64,000 nt of DNA from Pantoea sp. Lij88 (GTDB lineage Bacteria; Pseudomonadota; Gammaproteobacteria; Enterobacterales; Enterobacteriaceae). The notes beneath the pieces were generated by a model that was not told where the DNA came from, ran no database searches, and worked only from the letters and a program-made list of their open reading frames with translations. The stretch is taken from contig NZ_CP118269.1 in NCBI RefSeq assembly GCF_030062155.1, positions 3,782,001 to 3,846,000 on the forward strand, read 5' to 3'. This document shows, in pieces, positions 63,449 to 64,000 of the stretch. Each line of letters opens with the position of its first letter. Position 1 is the first letter of the stretch. The position numbers were made by a program, and so were the translations under genes.

Positions 63449-64000
63449 GTAATAAATCCAGCAGGTATTGGCCGTAGCCGGTTTTTGTCAGCGCTTCACC
63501 GGCGGCCCGCAGATGGTCATCACTGAGCCAGCTGTTACGCCAGGCGATCTCTTCCAGGCAGGCAATTTTAAAGCCCTGACGTTTTTCCACCGTCTGCACA
63601 AACATGCTGGCTTCCACCAGGCTGTCGTGTGTGCCGGTATCCAGCCAGGCAAAGCCGCGTCCCAGCAGTTCGACGGTCAGCTCACCGCGCTCCAGATACA
63701 TCTGGTTAATGGCTGTGATTTCCAGCTCGCCCCGCGATGAAGGCTTAACCTGTTTCGCGAATTCGATAACCTGATTGTCATAGAAATAGAGTCCGGTTAC
63801 CGCCCAGCGCGATTTCGGCTGCTGTGGCTTCTCTTCAATCGAGATCGCCTTAAAGTTATCGTCAAACTCCACTACACCGAAACGTTCCGGGTCCATAACC
63901 TGATAGCCGAACACCGTTGCGCCACGATTCTGTTCGACGACTTTCCGCAGTTTGGGGCTGAAACCCTGACCAAAATAGAGGTTATCACCCAGCACCAGGC
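63426..64000 (-). CDS. rffH: Glucose-1-phosphate thymidylyltransferase, partial
   Basis: The C-terminal about 191 residues are in the window; the N-terminus with the nucleotide-binding GGSGTR loop lies beyond 64000. The residues [40 protein letters not shown], and [14 protein letters not shown] are typical of RmlA/RffH, which makes TDP-glucose for ECA. No start codon is seen. rffH rather than rfbA is inferred from its position in the wec cluster. Confidence 0.93.
   Translation of the reverse strand, partial: LVLGDNLYFGQGFSPKLRKVVEQNRGATVFGYQVMDPERFGVVEFDDNFKAISIEEKPQQPKSRWAVTGLYFYDNQVIEFAKQVKPSSRGELEITAINQMYLERGELTVELLGRGFAWLDTGTHDSLVEASMFVQTVEKRQGFKIACLEEIAWRNSWLSDDHLRAAGEALTKTGYGQYLLDLLHARPRQY

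Noticed and set aside
57046..64000. ops/JUMPstart element for RfaH control of the wec genes
   Set aside because: No GGCGGTAGC-type element seen in the window; the wec operon start lies beyond it.

Overview
The window is a stretch of chromosome from a gamma-proteobacterium of the order Enterobacterales. Gene order and protein sequence are close to Escherichia coli around rrnA/hemG, fadBA, the tat and ubi genes, metE/metR, recQ, uvrD, dapF, cyaA, the hemCDXY genes and the wec (enterobacterial common antigen) cluster. GC-rich coding sequence, a long Ala/Pro-rich TatB tail, missing E. coli neighbours and a non-E. coli family of intergenic palindromes suggest Erwiniaceae, most likely Pantoea or Erwinia. 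That placement is inference from memory of these genomes, not a database match. I see no CRISPR array, insertion sequence, prophage or plasmid gene; this is conserved core chromosome with a few local insertions and losses.

Layout. 1-3430 (minus): an rRNA operon, 23S (5' part only), tRNA-Ala, tRNA-Ile, 16S, leader and promoters P2/P1. 3454-7437 (minus): pepQ-yigZ-trkH-hemG. 7581-10982 (plus): FadR operator and fadBA. 11063-13290 (minus): ubiD-fre. 13531-14019 (plus): rfaH. 14016-21298 (minus): rmuC, ubiE-ubiJ-ubiB, tatABC and tatD. 21366-23501 (minus): an unfamiliar TPR/glycosyltransferase-like protein and udp, with two CRP sites in front of udp. 23804-28750: dlhH, metE (minus), metR and a YehS-type DUF1456 gene. 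29189-31768: bioP (minus) and a glpT that is not at this place in E. coli. 31817-40451: yigL, pldB, rhtB, a DUF1460 lipoprotein, rhtC, recQ, pldA, yigI and rarD. 40416-45861 (minus): an AbrB-family membrane protein, corA with a leader ORF, uvrD with an SOS box, and yigB. 45858-48514 (minus): lptM-dapF-yigA-xerC. 48662-51220 (minus): cyaA, starting at TTG. 51538-55562 (plus): hemCDXY. 55641-56002 (minus): the sRNA gene glmZ with a sigma-54 promoter, an IHF site and GlrR sites. 56595-57045 (minus): tRNA-Arg, His, Leu, Pro. 57204-64000 (minus): rffH (partial), wecD, wecE, wzxE, wecF, wzyE, wecG.

How genes work together. FadB/FadA form the aerobic beta-oxidation complex. UbiE, UbiJ, UbiB and UbiD act in ubiquinone synthesis. 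TatABC is the twin-arginine translocase. MetR and MetJ control MetE. HemC/HemD make uroporphyrinogen III and HemG acts late in haem synthesis. LptM, DapF, YigA, XerC, YigB and UvrD are almost continuously overlapping genes. The wec genes make and flip/polymerise ECA lipid-linked units.

The most unusual content is a family of five (plus decayed) structured palindromes, all between convergent genes (24672-24757, 28784-28875, 29021-29116, 56141-56237, 56274-56375). The arm sequences differ between copies, yet pairing is kept by compensatory changes. The central hairpins keep an A-K-G-G-A-Y hexaloop, which resembles a CsrA/RsmA target. Other points: the sigma-54/GlrR architecture of glmZ, a corL-like leader ORF ending inside a hairpin before corA, the absence of cyaY between cyaA and lptM, and the TPR/glycosyltransferase-like gene next to udp.
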